Below, piece by piece: positions 15,394 to 16,753 of a stretch of 16,753 bases of DNA (the first letter of the stretch is position 1; every line of letters begins with the position of its first letter). This stretch comes from JBCDBH01 sp039184055. GTDB taxonomy: Bacteria; Acidobacteriota; Thermoanaerobaculia; Multivoradales; J023. The notes under the pieces were generated by a model. It was not told where the DNA came from and ran no database searches. It saw nothing but the letters and a program-made list of their open reading frames with translations. The stretch spans positions 1 through 16,753 of the forward strand of contig JBCDBH010000097.1 of NCBI GenBank assembly GCA_039184055.1, in the 5' to 3' direction. Both the position numbers and the translations under genes were made by a program.

Positions 15394-15715
15394 GCCCATG
15401 TCGCTGGCGCTCGAGCTCACCGATAGCGGCTATCTACACTTCCCCGTGGATGTGGCGCGGCGCTACTTTCCCGAGGATTCTTTGGCCCCGGTGGTGCGCG
15501 ACCAGGAGCTTTGGCTCTATCCGACTCGTGGTGCCGCGGGGGGTGGTCTGATTCTGAAGCAACGCAATCGTGTCGGCGATCGATCGGTGCTGATTTGGGA
15601 GGTTCTCCCCGACTCGGTGCCACCCGGTCGTCTCCCGGCGTTCTGGGACGATCGCCAAAAAGTCCTGCGACTCGCCTTGACGGGTCGCCCAGCCGTTGTC
15701 GAATCGGTCACGTGA
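15386..15715 (+). CDS. Small unrecognised protein in the hydrogenase operon
   Basis: A 109-residue protein that I cannot assign to a named family. The N-terminal part, LELTDSGYLHFPVDVARRYFP (in pieces over 9-29), alternates hydrophobic residues around a Gly-Tyr-x-x-Phe-Pro turn, loosely like an AbrB/MraZ-type swapped-hairpin beta fold. ELWLYPT (41-47) and VLIWEVLPDS (68-77) look like further strands. No cysteines, no membrane segment and no signal peptide are present. The ATG at 15386 overlaps the protease gene by 8 bases, and the stop overlaps the next gene by four (GTGA). A second ATG at 15398 is also possible. Tight coupling to the protease suggests a role in hydrogenase assembly or regulation, which is inference only. 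Confidence 0.75.
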   Translation: MAEPMSLALELTDSGYLHFPVDVARRYFPEDSLAPVVRDQELWLYPTRGAAGGGLILKQRNRVGDRSVLIWEVLPDSVPPGRLPAFWDDRQKVLRLALTGRPAVVESVT

Positions 15716-15948
15716 GCGAGGCGTTTCCCGATTGCGGTCTCGACGCGCAGACCTATGTCATCGAGGAAAACGGCCGCTGGGTCGTCTACTTGGACGTCGC
15801 GCTGGCCAGCGATCGATCCGACGAACCGTTTCGCGTCGTGCGGCGACGGATTCGCGACTTCGCAACGATGGACGAAGCCGAGGTGGCGGCACGTTTCATC
15901 GGTCGAGGCGCCTCGCGTACCTTGAGCAAACCACCGAGCGGTTTTTGA
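15712..15948 (+). CDS. Very small unrecognised protein in the hydrogenase operon
   Basis: A 78-residue protein started by GTG 15712, which overlaps the preceding TGA by four bases. The sequence shows a probable beta-hairpin (TYVIEENGRWVVYLDVAL, 14-31), a basic strand (FRVVRRRIRDF, 40-50) and a helix with MDEAEVAARFIGRGASR (53-69), then a short Pro/Ser tail. One cysteine (Cys8). I recognise no family. Chance is unlikely because of the overlap, the operon position and the compositional regularity, but a longer reading in the same frame from 15511 would lie inside the previous gene and is rejected. Confidence 0.65.
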   Translation: MSEAFPDCGLDAQTYVIEENGRWVVYLDVALASDRSDEPFRVVRRRIRDFATMDEAEVAARFIGRGASRTLSKPPSGF

Positions 15949-15968
15949 AGTGATGCGGTTGTTGAAAC

Positions 15969-16753
15969 GATGAGCGTGACCTCGACCCGCGGAGTCGACC
16001 TTGATCATGCCTGTCGGTTGCTGGGGATCTTCCCACTACCCGCGAGCCTGCTCTTGGTGCCTGACGCCGAGCAGGTCCAAGCGGAGATCCTCGACGGCCT
16101 CATGCTTGGTGATTCGTCGATCGACCTACCGGGTGGTTGGCGGTTCTTGACCTTGCTGCTTCGTGGTGAGGCTGAGTCCGCACTTGCCGCGCTCGCACCC
16201 GAAGCGGATCTCGTTTCGCTGTACAACGCCTTCGTGCTCACTGCCGACCCGGCTCGGTTCGAACGAATGAGCCGTGCTCTGGACCCGACCACGGGATTGC
16301 AGCCCTTGGTGACGGCGGTGGCGTATGTTCATGGTCTGGTCGATGATCCGGAAGATGTCGATCCAGAAGGTGTCGAGCTGGATCGTGCCGCCACCGTATT
16401 GCCCGCTCCGGCGATCGCGGTGATCGAGATGGTGCGGGCGACGTACCGACTCGAACAGGGCGATGTCGAGGCGGCGTTGTCATTGCTCACCGCCGCCCGT
16501 GACCGTGTGGCGGATGTATCACCGGTGTTTGCGGCCCAGCTCACCCTACAGCGGGCTGATTTGATGCGTGCGGTAGCACCCGAGCAGGCTGCAGCCGAGT
16601 TACGCGTCACGCTCGAATCAAGTCGTGAGGTACGACTGCCTGGATTGATCGCCGATCTGTGGCTCGGTCTGGGCTTGTGTCTTCACGAGCTCGGTCAGCA
16701 GCGTCCCGATCGATTGCTCGAGGCGGTACGCGCCTACCAGGAAGCGCTGGCCT
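15969..16753 (+). CDS. Helical, TPR-like repeat protein, C-terminus cut by window edge
   Basis: An open frame of 261 codons running off the right edge. It starts at ATG 15969, 20 bp after the previous stop. The product is rich in Leu and Ala, with helical pairs. From about residue 145 on the pattern resembles tetratricopeptide repeats, with 'A...Y.LEQGDVEAALSLLTAARD' (about 157-178) and 'LWLGLGLCLHELG' followed by 'LLEAVRAYQEALA' (about 230-261). No signal peptide or long membrane segment is evident. TPR proteins are protein-interaction scaffolds. I infer a part in hydrogenase assembly from the operon position. The exact family cannot be fixed from this fragment. Confidence 0.7.

Overview
The window is GC-rich (roughly 60-65% by eye) bacterial chromosomal DNA, packed with genes. 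Its centre is a gene cluster for a high-affinity, oxygen-tolerant 'actinobacterial-type' (group 1h, formerly group 5) [NiFe] hydrogenase that oxidises atmospheric or trace H2. Such clusters occur in Actinobacteriota, Acidobacteriota, Chloroflexota and some Proteobacteria. A large secreted S9 peptidase, paired SPFH proteins and GTG/TTG starts fit an acidobacterium-like soil bacterium, but I infer this from gene style and the sequence does not prove it.

Layout. The left half is on the minus strand. Positions 1-2522 hold a secreted S9-family prolyl oligopeptidase with an extra C-terminal domain that runs off the window. A perfect 11-bp GC-rich hairpin (2602-2631) separates it from two SPFH/band-7 membrane proteins (2712-3635 and 3646-4623), which form a tight pair. 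Upstream of them are a NicO/UreH-type nickel permease (4711-5328) and hypF (5328-7709), which overlap by one base. A 94-bp divergent intergenic region (7710-7803) separates hypF from a plus-strand run: a DUF1641-like protein with an internal duplication (7804-8604), hypA, hypB, a soluble GAF-GAF histidine kinase and a NarL-type response regulator, all joined by 1-4 bp overlaps. A 131-bp gap with a striking head-to-tail 17/18-bp repeat precedes hhyS (12221-13192) and hhyL (13220-14845). These are followed by the endopeptidase gene (14854-15393), two small unrecognised genes and a truncated helical/TPR-like gene that runs off the right edge.

How the genes fit together. NicO would import Ni2+. 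HypA and HypB insert Ni, and HypF starts CN ligand synthesis for the Fe(CN)2CO site. The protease trims the HhyL C-terminus. HhyS carries three Fe-S clusters and no Tat signal, so the enzyme should be cytoplasmic or on the inner face of the membrane. The kinase/regulator pair, translationally coupled to hypB and directly upstream of the hhyS promoter region, is the obvious candidate regulator. hypC, hypD and hypE are absent and presumably lie beyond the right edge or elsewhere.

The least explained parts are the duplicated DUF1641 protein, the two small genes after the protease, the SPFH pair beside the nickel/hyp genes, and the tandem repeat before hhyS. No RNA genes, CRISPR arrays or mobile elements were seen.
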